A stretch of DNA of 64,000 bases, taken from contig CM075652.1 in the NCBI GenBank assembly GCA_037953625.1, positions 77,591,501 to 77,655,500 on the forward strand, read 5' to 3'. Below, piece by piece: positions 1 through 11,009 of this stretch. Each line of letters begins with the position of its first letter. The stretch's first letter is position 1. The notes under the pieces are model-generated. The model saw only the letters and a list, made by a program, of their open reading frames with translations, was not told the DNA's origin and did not search any database. The DNA comes from Crotalaria pallida. Its lineage: Eukaryota; Streptophyta; Magnoliopsida; Fabales; Fabaceae. The position numbers and the translations under genes are program-made.

Positions 1-77
1 CCAAAAGGAGTCGTCCTGGGCCCCCAAAAAGCTATTTACATTTATATACAACAAAAATGATTCACATCATCGGGCCC

Positions 78-136
78 AGGACATTCCCATGTCCTACATA
101 ATAATAAGTGTCCTACTCTCCCTGTGAGGGAGAGTA
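78..136. promoter_or_regulatory. Two consecutive LTR stem-loops
   Basis: Hairpin 1 (78-95) pairs AGGACAT with ATGTCCT around a 4-base loop. Hairpin 2 (114-136) pairs TACTCTCCCT with AGGGAGAGTA, ten perfect pairs around GTG. Both recur at the same place in the other Tekay-type LTRs. In element orientation they lie downstream of the direct repeats, in the last few hundred bases of the LTR. Function unknown; a role in RNA 3'-end formation, dimerisation or packaging is inference. Confidence 0.6.
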
Positions 137-1815
137 CACCTGCTCGGCCTGATCTTGTGCAAACTCTTCCTCAGTACCTGTGGAGATAGTAAGGAGTGAG
201 TATTACACATAAAATGGGGAGGCAGTTTCCAGATAAGACATAATGCAACCCTAAGCCATACACATATAACAGTTCAATCACACAAAATAAGAGTCAATTC
301 ATCACAACTCATTTTCAAGTATTCATTAGTTTCTCAAGTCCATTTTTATCTCATCATTCTCATGCATTAATCTCATAATGTCTTTCATTCTCATTTCATC
401 ATTTATAATCACATTTCTCAGTCGGTGTATTCCAGTCACGACTTTATTGCGTTCGCACCACATGCGCGATCACGACTTACCACGTCTGGACAACACTCCC
501 GGTTAGAACCGGTTTGCATCACTAGGAATTTAACGCTCCTGCCAGGACTTTGGCACACCCAAGGGTCTCTCGCTCAACCAGGTCTCTATCTCACCCAAAA
601 GGCTTCACCTGTTAAGCTATGCTATCATATCATTTCCACATTCCAATATACATTCAGTTATTTGAATTCATTCACTTTTCACATTCTCAACACATTTTAT
701 GTCTTTTATTTTGGCAGTGAATTGAGTCTTGGTGCATCGATGCCTAACAGGAATTTGGACCTAATGGGAATTTCATGCCTGGTTGAGAACGTAGCCCTTG
801 GGAATTTGATACACCCGGCAGGGGCACCTAGTCTATCAATGCACCGATCATCAATTCAACTGCACTTCCATTATTATTTACTTTATTCATTATCATCATT
901 CATTGCCTTGGATTTTAATCAACATAATATCTCAGTCATTTCACAAATCAAGCATTCAAATCATCAACAATTACCAAATATCAAGATGGAACATATCAAC
1001 ATCAAAATAATTTCCCTAAGTCATAAATTCTATTTTTAACAATTATTCTATATCATGTCATACTAAAATAACACATAACTCTTAGTACCCATTATATGCA
1101 TATTGTAAACTAAACCCCAGAGTACGGTAATACTCACTATAACCCACTCATTACCTTAAATTAGCAAAGAGTAAATAGAACCTTAGTGAGCCCTAGCTCA
1201 AAATCTTGGGAATTTGAACTTCCTAAGCCTAGCTTGCCACCTCAATAAGGAAATGATGAAATGATGATAGACAACCCTATTTGATAGAGCACATGTGGAA
1301 TGATCTTTGTCCTTGCCTTGATTCGAGTTGGAAGGCATGAAACACAATCCCTATATAGCAAAAAGTGCAAAAATCCTAGGGTTTTAGAGCTCAATTTCTA
1401 TGAGTCAAGGAAAGTTGAGATGGAGAGGAAAATAACTCATGGCATGAAGCTACTTACCCAAATCAATGGTGAAAAATTGAAAAACCAAGAAGAGTGAAGG
1501 TGGGAGTGATTCGTGAGAGCCAAGGGAGGAAGGAATGAGCTTTATCCCACTTCCATGGTGCAAGACTTGGTGGAGCTTGGTTGATTTTGGGTTGAAGTGC
1601 CCAAGAATCAAGTGTTTATGGTGGTTTGGTGATGGAAATGTGTTGGAGATGGAGAGAAAATGGATGAAGTTGATGGAGTTGTTTGGTGATGAAAGGTGGT
1701 GAAATGAGGTGTGTTTGGTGCCTTAATTTTTGCCTTGGTTCTGCTGGAAATCGTGTGGCTGAAATCCTTGACTTAGCCACCAAGTTCAATTTCAATGGAC
1801 CAGATCTATCCAGAT

Positions 1816-2167
1816 CTGCGCCACGCGCCTGGGTGCATGCCAGGCTCGCCTGGGCGCGCGATCAGCACCAGCACCAAGCTGGTGCATGGCTTACACGGTC
1901 AGCAGAGGTTTGGCGCGCCACACACGGACTCTGATGCAGCTGGTGCGTGCCGCGACTCGCCTGGGCGAAATGGTTCCTCGCCTGGGCGTATTTTCCACTG
2001 ATTTGGTGCACCATGAATAGTGCACCCGCCTGGGCGCATGGCTCGTGCGCCTGGGCAAAAATCTGGGTTTCCAACCTTCGATTCGCCGTAACTTTTTCGT
2101 TAACCGTCGATTCGAGTCCAAATTTTTAGACATGCTTCTTCACGCCACAAACTTCCTATCCAACGGT
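1816..2167 (-). promoter_or_regulatory. U3 palindromic words plus ACCGTCG/CGGT module
   Basis: 1816-2056 holds repeated CGCCTGGGCG words, each close to a palindrome, in an otherwise AT-rich LTR. 2102-2167 holds a module starting AACCGTCGATT and ending ATCCAACGGT. In element orientation the module comes first (about 230 bp into the LTR) and the words follow, which is U3 territory. The same layout is present at 5649-5827, 26353-26705 and 48014-48240. Confidence 0.5.
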
Positions 2168-2399
2168 GGAATTTATTTTCTTAGCTTCCTATAATAAATT
2201 TCTAATTTTCTCTTTTCGGTCGATTTCTAACATCTAAAACGCCGATTTAACTCCCGATTTCGCTTATTTGACTTTGCCCAAAGCCACAACTGCCTTCTAT
2301 ACAACCCCTAGGACCTATAATCATCACTCACCTATCTACCAAAATTCATTAAGGTTTTTAATTAATAATTTCATTTAAATCAAAGTTTAGGCTGTTACA

Positions 2400-4676
2400 C
2401 TTCGGCTCAACGGTGTCTCCGGTAAAACCAATTAGCTCTCCCTCAAAGGGAGTGAGATTACACTCTCTGAGTTTTAAAGCTTTGAACAATGGGAAGAACA
2501 TTATATCCGCCGAGCTACCTTGATCAATAAAAACTCGTTTTACCTCGTAATTGCCAATCAGAGCAGTTATTACCATGGGGTCGTTATGGCCCGGAAAGAT
2601 TCCTTCCAAATCTTCGTTGTCAAAAATGATGGGAATGTTTTTTGTTGATCTTTTGGCAATCGGTTTCTGGCTAACTGCCAAGATTTGGTTGATGTACTTC
2701 TTCCTGTTAGCTATCTTCTCTCCTCCTCCGGTAAAACCTCCTGCAATAGTGTTGACCAAGAATTCATTTTTGCTAGCGTTTGTGTCAGGTACTGGAGCGG
2801 ATTCGGTTTTATGTCTTCCTGCGTTTCTATCATCTGGTGACCTACTTCTCTGGCGTTTAGATTTTACTGGGGATTGAGATCTGTTTCTGCTTCTTCGGCC
2901 AGCTGCATCTCTAATGTATTGCTGTAACTTGCCATCTCTGATCGTCTCCTCGATCAGATCTCGCAGCCAGATGCATTCGTCGGTGGTATGGCCATAGCCC
3001 CTGTGGAAGTCATAGTATTTCGACCTATCACGCTGGGCGCCCTTTCGTAAAGATGGCGGTCTTTGGGCAGAGCGTAAGTCAGTCTGCATAGTTTCCCTTA
3101 AAATCTGACTCCTTGGAACTGTCAGAGGAGTGTAATCTTGAAACTTATTCCTCGGGGGAACCCGTCGGTCCCGATCATTTCTATTTCTGTCTTGTTTTCC
3201 ATCAAAACGTTCGTCACGTTTTTGTTTGTTCTGTCCTTGGGGATCGGCTCGTTGTCTATCTTCTCTGAACTTCTGTCCCTTGTGAAACTCCTCCAAATTG
3301 ATGAACTTATTCGACCGTTGTCTCAACTCGGCCATATCCCTTGGAGGTTTACCAATCAGAGATTTTCTGAAATCTCCAGACTGCAAACCTTGTGTGAATA
3401 GTAGCACTGCTACTCCTGGCTCTAACCGTGGGACAGAACTTGCTTCCGCGTGGAAGCGCGATAAGTAATCTTTCAGTGGTTCATCCGGCCTTTGTGTAAC
3501 AGATGCCAAGGTGTGATCGGATTTGGGTTGAATGCAACTAGCAGTATATCTGTTAAGAAATACACGCTTCATTTCCTCCCAGGAATTAATGGAGTTAGGA
3601 GGGAGGGAAGAATACCACCTTAGAACCGAGGGCTCGAGTGTCATTGAAAACGCTCGGCATTTCATTTGTTCACCGCCCCCATAATAATTCATTGCCCCTT
3701 CATAAGACACAATGTGGTCCACTGGGTCAGTTAGACCGTTATAATGTGGCACATTAGAGGGGACCAAGTATCCTTGAGGGGTATCAAATGCCATTATATA
3801 TTGAGTGAAAGGATGACCAGGGTGGAAACTGTCCTGATCTTGATTTGTGGAGGGGTTAACATGAAAATTTGGTGGGGGTAGTTGCATTATTGGGGCTGGT
3901 TATGGGTCCATGGTTGGTTGGTTTTGTGGTGGAATAGAGGTTGATTGATTTTGAGCAAATCTCGCCATAGCTTGTTGCTGAAGGTCGGCAATAGCACGTC
4001 CTTGTTGTTCAATTAAAGTGGTCTGCCTATTAAGAATATTGATCATCTCTTGTTCCCGAGCCCGAGCGGAGGCAGTAGTTGCATAGGACCTTCTGATGGA
4101 ATGGCTATGACGAGAGTTTCCTGGAGCCGATCTACCTGGATTCAATCTGGTTCTAGGTGTTGTACTTATATGATCAGGGTTATGTGGGATAGGAGGGGTA
4201 CGTTGGGTGTTTCGCCCATGGTGTGCTCGGGTTCCAGTGGTCCTAGAAGTGTTTCGTGTGGTAGGGGCTGTGTTACTTGAATCACCATGGGTAGAGGGAG
4301 GTGGTGTTGGAGGAGGTGGTGGTGGTGGTGGAGGCTGTATGGTACGTAAAACCTGAAGGGGTTGGGGATTACTCCCAGCCCTAGGATGGGAAGATTGTGG
4401 TGTTTGGGGGTGCGGAGCATGAGTTCCACTACGGTTTTGGCTTTGGTTTGGCGGTGGTTGGCCTTGCGAATGGTTTTGTGGCTGGGGGTTATTCCCTGGT
4501 CCAGAGTGAGATCTTCGTGGTGGTTGCCCATTATTTCCCCGATTATGGTTGAGGACGTCACGCAGATCGCCCGCAGAATAAGGCTGTGGCTCATTATAAT
4601 TAGCGTTCCTGGGCCTGCCACGGGTGCGTGCGATGCGTTCACTGAGATCACCTACCTGACTTCTGGTAGTGACCAT
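2400..4676 (-). pseudogene. gag-pro: Tat-type gag-protease, stop in gag, truncated by LTR
   Basis: Gag and aspartic protease of a Tat-type gypsy element. ATG at 4676 begins MVTTRSQVGDLSERI, followed by a proline-rich, low-complexity N-terminal part with a run of about nine prolines. An in-frame TAA at 3902-3900 breaks the frame; reading then continues unbroken to the LTR at 2400. After the stop come a retrotransposon gag domain (about 3800-3250), a basic linker, the motif YYDFHRGYGHTTDECIWL typical of Tat-lineage gag, an Arg/Ser-rich stretch, and a protease active site IDQGSSADI (about 2500). The coding sequence is cut within the protease by the LTR at 1-2399. The gag lineage is recognised with good confidence; whether the single stop is a readthrough site or decay cannot be told here. 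Confidence 0.85.
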
Positions 4677-4705
4677 GGTGGTGGTGGGAATGATTTGTTA
4701 TTCAG

Positions 4706-4723
4706 TCCCCACAGACGGCGCCA
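4706..4723 (-). promoter_or_regulatory. Primer binding site of the minus Tat-type element
   Basis: On the minus strand TGGCGCCGTCTGTGGGGA lies one base inside the 5' LTR edge. TGGCGCCG-type primer sites are usual for Tat/Athila elements. I do not assign the tRNA. Confidence 0.75.
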
Positions 4724-4724
4724 A

Positions 4725-6082
4725 TGTCGTGTCCTTAACCAAGATCAACCTTAAAGCTATGGAAGAGCTTTGAAGAATGATCTCAGCCAAGATGTTAATG
4801 TAGGACTCTTTAGGATTTCTGAATATCCAGTTGGGATAATCAGGATCTCCCTAGTCAACAATGTGTGTGCTAGTGTCAACTTAGGGATGAGAAGACGTAC
4901 CTTAGCCCCTATAGCCTGGTGGTTCTTATAGGGGATTACCTGTGTTACTGTGGGCCGTCTTGATAAGGCTTCTAAAGAGGAAGAATTCAACTAGGATTTG
5001 TATAGGATACGATAAGATAATATCCATAAACCCTGTAAGTGATAAACTCTATCCAATGCTGTTTTATCTAACCAAGAGTCATGGGAATCTAGGAGTAGTT
5101 ACGGCTAGATGAGGCTGTAAACAATAAGGATCAGATTGAGAATCCTGTGCTCGGTGGTAACCTCATCAGTGCGTACCCTACACATAACAACCCAGTTTGC
5201 TCGGTGTAAGTGTCCGACCAATTACCCTGTTGTAGTATCAAGCCAATCGTAGCAATGAGGCTTCGGTCGATCAACGCTCGGTTTACTACAAGTCCACTAC
5301 AGTTAGAATTAAGAGTGGGAAATTCGTGTATCATGAATGAAATAAGGAGAAAAGCATGAATCTAACTTACTTTGAGCTTGGGAGGATGAAAATCAAGATT
5401 GGATGTTGATGTTCTTGAACCCTAACTCATGGGTATGATTGAAGAGAGGGAAAAATGAGAGATTAATGGAGTTTGAGTGGTTATGAGTGATGGGGAACCA
5501 ATATATGATGATGATTGGCCACAAGAGTTTGAGATTTTAAGGCTTAAAGTTATGGATTGAGTGTTTTTGGGGTTGAGAAGGAGAAAGGAATGAGTTTGTG
5601 GTGAAATGGGGTTGATCCCCGTATTTAATTTTTTCACTGTCAGCACGAAATACTCGAGTATTCCTCAGAATACTCGAGTATTTTACCCAGTTCCCCATTA
5701 ATTCATTTTTCTATTTTCCTTTTATTTTCTTCCTGTTTCAAATTGACATAACTTCTTCGTTAACCGTTGGATCTTGCTCAAATTTGAAAGCAAGCTTCCT
5801 AAAATCATTATCTTCATATCCAATGGTGGAAATTGTGTTTAGAGTTGTAAATCTTTTATTTTGAATTTCCTAATATAGGGTGTTTAGAACACCGAAAATG
5901 CCGATTTTAACACTCGTTTAGCCTTCTTTAAATTTCTTTTCCGATGCCAATGCTTCCTAACTCCTTCATGGCACTCAAATGGATCCTAATCCATCACCTT
6001 AAATATTCTTGAACATAATTATCAGTCTCCTAATTCCCCCATTATTATAATTATTCTGGAAATTAAAATTCGGGATGTTACA
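4725..6082 (-). mobile_element. 5' LTR of the minus Tat-type element
   Basis: 1358 bp with TGTCG... at the left and ...GTTACA at the right, flanked internally by the primer site. In U3 it contains two copies of AATACTCGAGTATT (5649-5662, 5669-5682). Next to them is a module with complementary ends, ACCGTTGGAT (5763-5772) and ATCCAATGGT (5818-5827), also found in Tekay-type LTRs of this window. Confidence 0.8.
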
Positions 6083-6751
6083 GTAAACAGTGTTGTAAAG
6101 GGGTGTGTGACCCTTAGAGACTAGGGAGTGAATCTCCTAGTGCGGATGTGCGGCGTTCGTGTTTGTAGGGTGAGGAACCCTTGTGTTGGGTAGTGCTAGA
6201 CGAACGGTGGGTCTTCTAGTAGTTAGACTATCTGGAAAAATCTAGGAAGGGTGTTCCTAGTTGTTTATTGAGGTCCCTAGCGAAAGGAGGTTCCTAGTAG
6301 CTTGCATGGCGCTCTGGTTGTATTTGGGGACGCGGGGGCGTCTTAGGTTTATTAGTGAAAAGCTCAAGCGGGTCGCTTGGGGACTGGATGTAGGTTGTTT
6401 TGCCGAACCAGGATAAAATCTCAGGTGCACAATCTTCTATCCCTATCTCTTTTATATTCCGCTGTTATATTTGTTTGTTGTGCATCATAACATCTATTTT
6501 CATAATAATTAATTTAAAGGGTTTTAAATTAATTAGTGTCGTAACGATATTTGTTGTTATTAATTTATTTGTGTTTCGCACATATTTGTTATTATTATTA
6601 TTATTATTAAAGCTTCCGCGCAATCGTTTTTCAACATTATTTTGTTTTCCGCTGCAAAACCTCTTTAAGGTTGTTGAAAACGATTTAAAACCAATGTTTT
6701 CCTAAACACCCAATTCACCCCCCTCTTGGGTGACGGTTGCCAATCCTAACA
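6083..6751 (+). mobile_element. Ty1/copia-type LTR, 3' part
   Basis: Resembles 13220-13899 throughout: CCTTAG direct words, GACGAACGGTGGGT, ACTGGATGTAGG followed by GAACCAGGATAAAATC, and the terminal CCCCCCTCTTGGGTGACGG and CCTAACA. The 5' part is cut off by the Tat-type insertion ending at 6082. It abuts a broken Tat pol at 6752, so this copia LTR sits inside the Tat-type element on the + strand. Confidence 0.75.
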
Positions 6752-8200
6752 ATAGTTACTTGGAAGGGACTGGATTCATGCAGTGGGAGTGGTGCAATCG
6801 ACAGCTCATCAGAAGATGATGCTATGGAACAAGGAAAACAAAGTGGAGGTCATAGAAGCTGATGATAGTCCATGTTACATGAAACAATTGCATGATGATT
6901 TCAAAATATAAGATCCAAAAATAAGGCCTATTCGATTGGACATTGATCAGTTTGATAAAACTCAAGTTGAGAAGTGTCTCATGGAGAATTATGGAGTAAC
7001 AATGGCTGAAGAGGCCGTCGAGTAGCAGCCTTCGACCAACCATAATGATTGATAAAGAATTGCAAAGACTGCCGGCCTACGTGGTCGACACAGTGGGATG
7101 TGATGAACATCCAGGTGCATTCCAGGATTGTGTAATGGATGATATTCCATTGGGATTGGAAAGAGGAATGGAAGAAAAGAGTCAAATTTCATAAATGAAG
7201 ACCCCAAGGATGAATTAAATCTTGGAAATCTGGAGAATCCCAAGCCAATATATTTTAGTTCATTATTGGATGAAACCTTCATGGAAAAACTGATACACCT
7301 AATCATAGAAAATTAACACTGTTTTGTGTGGGAGTATGAGGATATGCTTGGCCTTGATAAGGAACTAGTAGAACATAGGCTGACACTCCATCCTCAGTTC
7401 AAGCCTGTGAAACAGAACCCCTCGACGCTTTGCACCTAATTTTTTTTTGAAAATTAAAGTTGAGATAGAGAGGTTGTTGAAGGCCAATTTTATTAGAACA
7501 ACAAGATATGTGGACTGGCTGGCAAACATTGTACCTGTAATAAAACAAAATGGAAAATGAGACTATGTATAGACTTCAGGAATTTGAATTCCACCACACC
7601 CAAGGAGGAATACCCCATGCCAGTGGCATATATGTTAGTGGATTCTGCCTCTTGTCACAAAATTATGAGTTTCATGGATGCATTTTCTAGTTACGATCAG
7701 ATATTTATCGTAGAAAGGAGATGTATCCAAAACCCCCTTTAGATGTCCAGCGACCATTGGCACATTTGATTGGGTCATGATGCCATTTGGTCTGACAAAC
7801 GTAGGAGCCACTTATCAAAGAGTAGTGAATTTAATATTTCATTATATGAATTGAAAATTCTTGGAAGTGTATATCGACAATGTGGTAGTCAAGTCAGAAA
7901 CACAAGATAAACACTTGGAAGATTTAAAAATAGCTTTCAATAGGATGAGGAAACATAAATTAAAGATGAATCCTCTAAAGTGTACTTTTGGAGTTTCTGC
8001 TGGATATTTCTTGGATTTCCTAGTGCATAGGAATGGCATTGAGATTGACAAAAACAAAGCCAAAGTCATTCTTGAAGCTGCTCCTCCGACAAACAAGAAG
8101 GAACTTCAGTCTTTCCTTGGAAAGATAAATTTTTCAAGGAGATTCATTTCTAACCTATCAAGAAGGACCAGAGTTTTTTTTTCCTTTGATTAAGCTAAAG
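6752..8200 (+). pseudogene. pol: Tat-type protease-RT linker and reverse transcriptase
   Basis: Begins with RDWIHAVGVVQSTAHQK, the conserved block between protease and RT in Tat elements. RT pieces follow in shifting frames: RLCIDFRNLN (about 7558-7587), FMDAFSSYDQIF (7672-7707), MMPFGLTNVGATYQRVV (about 7780-7830) and the palm motif at 7870. A missing base near 7558 shifts the frame, stop codons occur at several points, and the catalytic YIDD reads YIDN, removing the second metal-binding Asp. Non-functional. Confidence 0.8.
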
Positions 8201-9655
8201 ACACAACAAGAATTCAAATGGAAACAAGAACAAAATGAGGCATTTGACAACTTGAAGAAATATTTAACTACTCCACCAGTCATGACGCCTCCTCGACTAG
8301 GATAGCCTTTGAAGTTCTACATATCTACTTCATAATATACCATAGGATGTATGTTAGCTCAAGAGAGCGAAAGTTGTGTCGAAAGGTCTGTATTTTATTT
8401 AAGTAGGGTACTAAATGAGGCTGAAAAAAGGTATAGTGCCATAGAGAAATTGTACTTGGCCCTACACTTCTCATGTACCAACCTTTTACATTATATGAAA
8501 AGTTTTCACATTTTAGTTTTGTCGAAGACTGATATTATTAAGTATATGCTATCTAAACCAATTAGGTTATTTAAGTTTTTAGTCCCTGAACTTAGGTGCT
8601 CTTTTGAAATTGGTCCTTAAACATTTTTTTCGATGCTTAGAGTCCCTAAACTTTGCTCAAATTTTGGAAATGGTCCTTTCATCATTTAAGTGATGATATG
8701 GTCGAGGTTATGCCACGCCACCTTTGCCACATCGATAGGTAACGTGCCAGATAATGCCACATGAATTTTTTAAATTAAAAAAAATTCAAATTTATTAAAA
8801 ATAATTAAAAATTGTATTCTTTAAAGAAAATCAAATATTTTAAAAAATTTTAAAAGAAATTATTTTTTTTTCATAAAAAAAATCATTTAGTGTCCCGTGG
8901 CTCTACATAACACGTCACTCGTCTATATTGTGAAAGTGAGGTGACTGTCGTTGGCTATATCATCACTTAATTGACGAAAGGACCATTTCCAAAAATTAAA
9001 CAAAGTTCAGGGACCCAAAGCATAGAAAAAAAAGTTTAAGGACAATTTCAAAAGACCACCTAAGTTCAAGGACTAAAATGTTAAATAAGCCAACCAATTA
9101 TACATGGTAGGATTAGCAAATGGACATTAGCTTTGGAAAAACTTTCATTAAAGTATGTCCCATTAAAGGCAGTAAAAGGCCAACTTGTTGCTGTTTTTTT
9201 AGTAGATCATCCTTGTGTGGAGGTTGAAAAGGAAAACCAGATAAATTTTATTAGCCTTAAGCCTTGGATAATGTATTTCGATTGGTCATCACATAAAAAA
9301 GAAAGTGGTGTCGATATCTTAATAATTTCACCTACGGGTTGCCCAACCAAATCCATGTTTAACTTAAAATATGGATTCTCCAATAAAGAAGCAGAATATG
9401 AAGACTTAATTGTTGGCCTTGAAATATTAATTTACATGAAAGCAAGAAACATAGCCATAAAGGGTGATTCCTAATTAGTGGTTAAACAATTGGTTAATGA
9501 ATTTAAATGTATAAACCAAAGATTAGCCAGATATTGTGCCATTACTTACAAATTGATGTTTTACTTTGATAAAGTTAGTATTGAACATGTGCCTCGACAC
9601 TTCGATCAAGAGGCCAATGAATTGGCCCTAATAGCTTATAAATACAAAGTATAAA
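8201..9655 (+). pseudogene. pol: Tat-type double RNase H, split by a MITE
   Basis: The first (gypsy-type) RNase H is readable around 8340-8560 (FYLSRVLNEAEKRYSAIEKL). It is interrupted at 8565-9091 by a Mutator-type MITE; the flanking reading frames match across the 9-bp duplication. A second RNase H begins near 9265 with WIMYFDWSSHKKESGVDIL and continues through EAEYEDLIVGLEILI and EHVPRHFDQEANELALIAY. A stop after GDS at 9472 and others break it. The second RNase H marks the Tat/Ogre lineage. Confidence 0.75.
8565..9091. mobile_element. Mutator-type MITE
   Basis: 527 bp with terminal inverted repeats of roughly 140 bp (GGTTATTTAAG...TAGTCC; the right end reads GGCTTATTTAA...TAGTCC on the minus strand) and a short AT-rich centre. 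It is flanked by a perfect 9-bp target duplication AACCAATTA at 8556-8564 and 9092-9100. Nine-base duplications are characteristic of Mutator-like transposons. It contains no coding sequence. Confidence 0.85.
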
Positions 9656-11007
9656 AAAAAGTGTTAGATGACTTAATGGAAATAAGGGAATTATTTTATC
9701 CTATCAAAGAAAGAGAAGCATTCATTAATACAAAAACAACACCAGATGATTGGTGAAAACCAATAATGGAGTATTTAACAAATCCTGACCCTTTGGCAGA
9801 AAGAAAACTAAAACTAAGAGCCACTAAATTTGTAGTTTTAGGTGGTGATTTATATAGAAAATTTGTCGATGGCAACGTAGAAGTTTGTTTGGATGAAGAA
9901 GATGCTTTCTTTGCCTTGGCAGAAGTCCATGAAGGGATTTGTGGTGCACATCAACCTGGTGAGAAGATGAAATGGTTCTTAAGACGACAACGAGTGTAAT
10001 GGCCAACATTGGTAGGAGATTGCATCACTTATGTTAAATCATGTGAAGAATGTCACAAGCATAGTTATGTTTAGAATGTGCCAGCAAGTGAATTACATTC
10101 AATTATAAAGCCATGGCCATTTCGTGGATGGGCTTTAGATGTGATTTGTGAGATTACACCAAGTTCGTCGAAAGGACACAAGAGGATTTTAGTAGGAGTT
10201 GATTTTTTCAGTAAATGGGTAAAGGCTATTCCTTTGAAAGATATGGATCAAGATGATGTGATCAATTTCATAAAAGGTCACATTGTGTGTCGATTTGGCA
10301 TCCCAGAGACCATTATTACAGATCAAGGGTCATCTTTTATAGGGAGCAAAATTAAGAATTATGCCAAATCAAGGAAAATAAAGTTGTTAACTTTAACTCC
10401 TTACTATGCTCAAGCCAATGGGCAAGCAGAGGTTGTCAATAAATTGATCATCAACATAATAAAAAAGCAAGTTGGAAAAACTCCAAGAAATTGGCATGAA
10501 AACTTGAGCCAAGCCTTATGGGCTATAAGGAATTCACCAAGAGAAGCAACAGGAACTACACCATATATGCTAACATATGGCCACGAGGTCATGTTACCTA
10601 TCGAAGTGAATTCAGAATCAATAAGGTTTCAAAGGAAAAATGATATGCCTGTGAATGTATATTGGGATGCCATGATCGACGAATTAAATGATTTGCATAA
10701 GGAAAGGATTGTTGCATTGGAAAACCTGATTCGACAAAAAGAGAATATTTCCAGATATTATGATTCTAAAGTCAAATTCAAAGCATTCCAAGAAGGTGAA
10801 TTAGTTTAGAAGGTTATTTTACCTATTGACAAACACACTCGTGAATATGGAAAGTGGTCACCTAAATGGGAAGGACCATTTTTAGTGTTTTCAGGGATTG
10901 CTTATGAAATAACTGATGTCAATTCCCAAAGAGTTAACAAGTCAATAAATGGTAAGTATTTAAAAAAGTATAAGCTAATAATGACAAAAATTCGTATTCA
11001 AGGATAA
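9656..11007 (+). pseudogene. pol: Tat-type integrase
   Basis: Zinc-binding HHCC part around 9900-10080: VHEGICGAHQPG, then CITYVKSCEECHKH. The catalytic core at 10078-10809 retains D (WALDVI), D (ITDQGSSF) and E (GQAEVVNK). The C-terminal part continues past a TAG at 10807 (KWSPKWEGPFLV) to a TAA at 11005-11007. Stops near 9652, 9997, 10072 and 10807 make it a pseudogene, although the 243-residue core is still open. No chromodomain follows, as expected for Tat. Confidence 0.85.
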
Positions 11008-11009
11008 AA

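Larger units (their letters stand above)
1..2399 (-). mobile_element. Tekay-type LTR, left part outside window
   Basis: Long terminal repeat of a minus-strand Ty3/gypsy chromovirus, the same family as the LTRs at 45591-48411 and from 62417: the same order of stem-loop, CG-rich direct repeats, TGATACACCCGGCAGGGGCA block and CG-rich U3. It ends in GTTACA at 2399 and is followed directly by another element's protease gene, with neither a primer site nor a purine tract. It is therefore the outer (5') LTR of an element extending left, or a solo LTR. By comparison with 45591-48411 roughly 330-420 bp are missing on the left. The open frame at 425-1039 is a by-product of the repeat and is not called. 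Confidence 0.85.
2400..6082 (-). mobile_element. Tat-type Ty3/gypsy element, 5' half
   Basis: Right-hand half of a minus-strand Ty3/gypsy element: 5' LTR (4725-6082), primer site (4706-4723), gag and the start of the protease down to 2400, where the Tekay-type LTR interrupts it. The rest would lie left of the window. It is inserted in a copia LTR whose 3' part resumes at 6083; the target duplication would be GTAAA or close to it, but the left copy is outside the window. Confidence 0.8.

Noticed and set aside
425..1039. 204-codon open frame on + strand
   Set aside because: Lies in the LTR; homologous positions in the sister LTRs are broken and the protein has no domain character.
4166..4754. 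130- and 161-codon frames overlapping the Tat-type gag
   Set aside because: Shadows of the proline-rich, low-complexity gag N-terminus in other frames.
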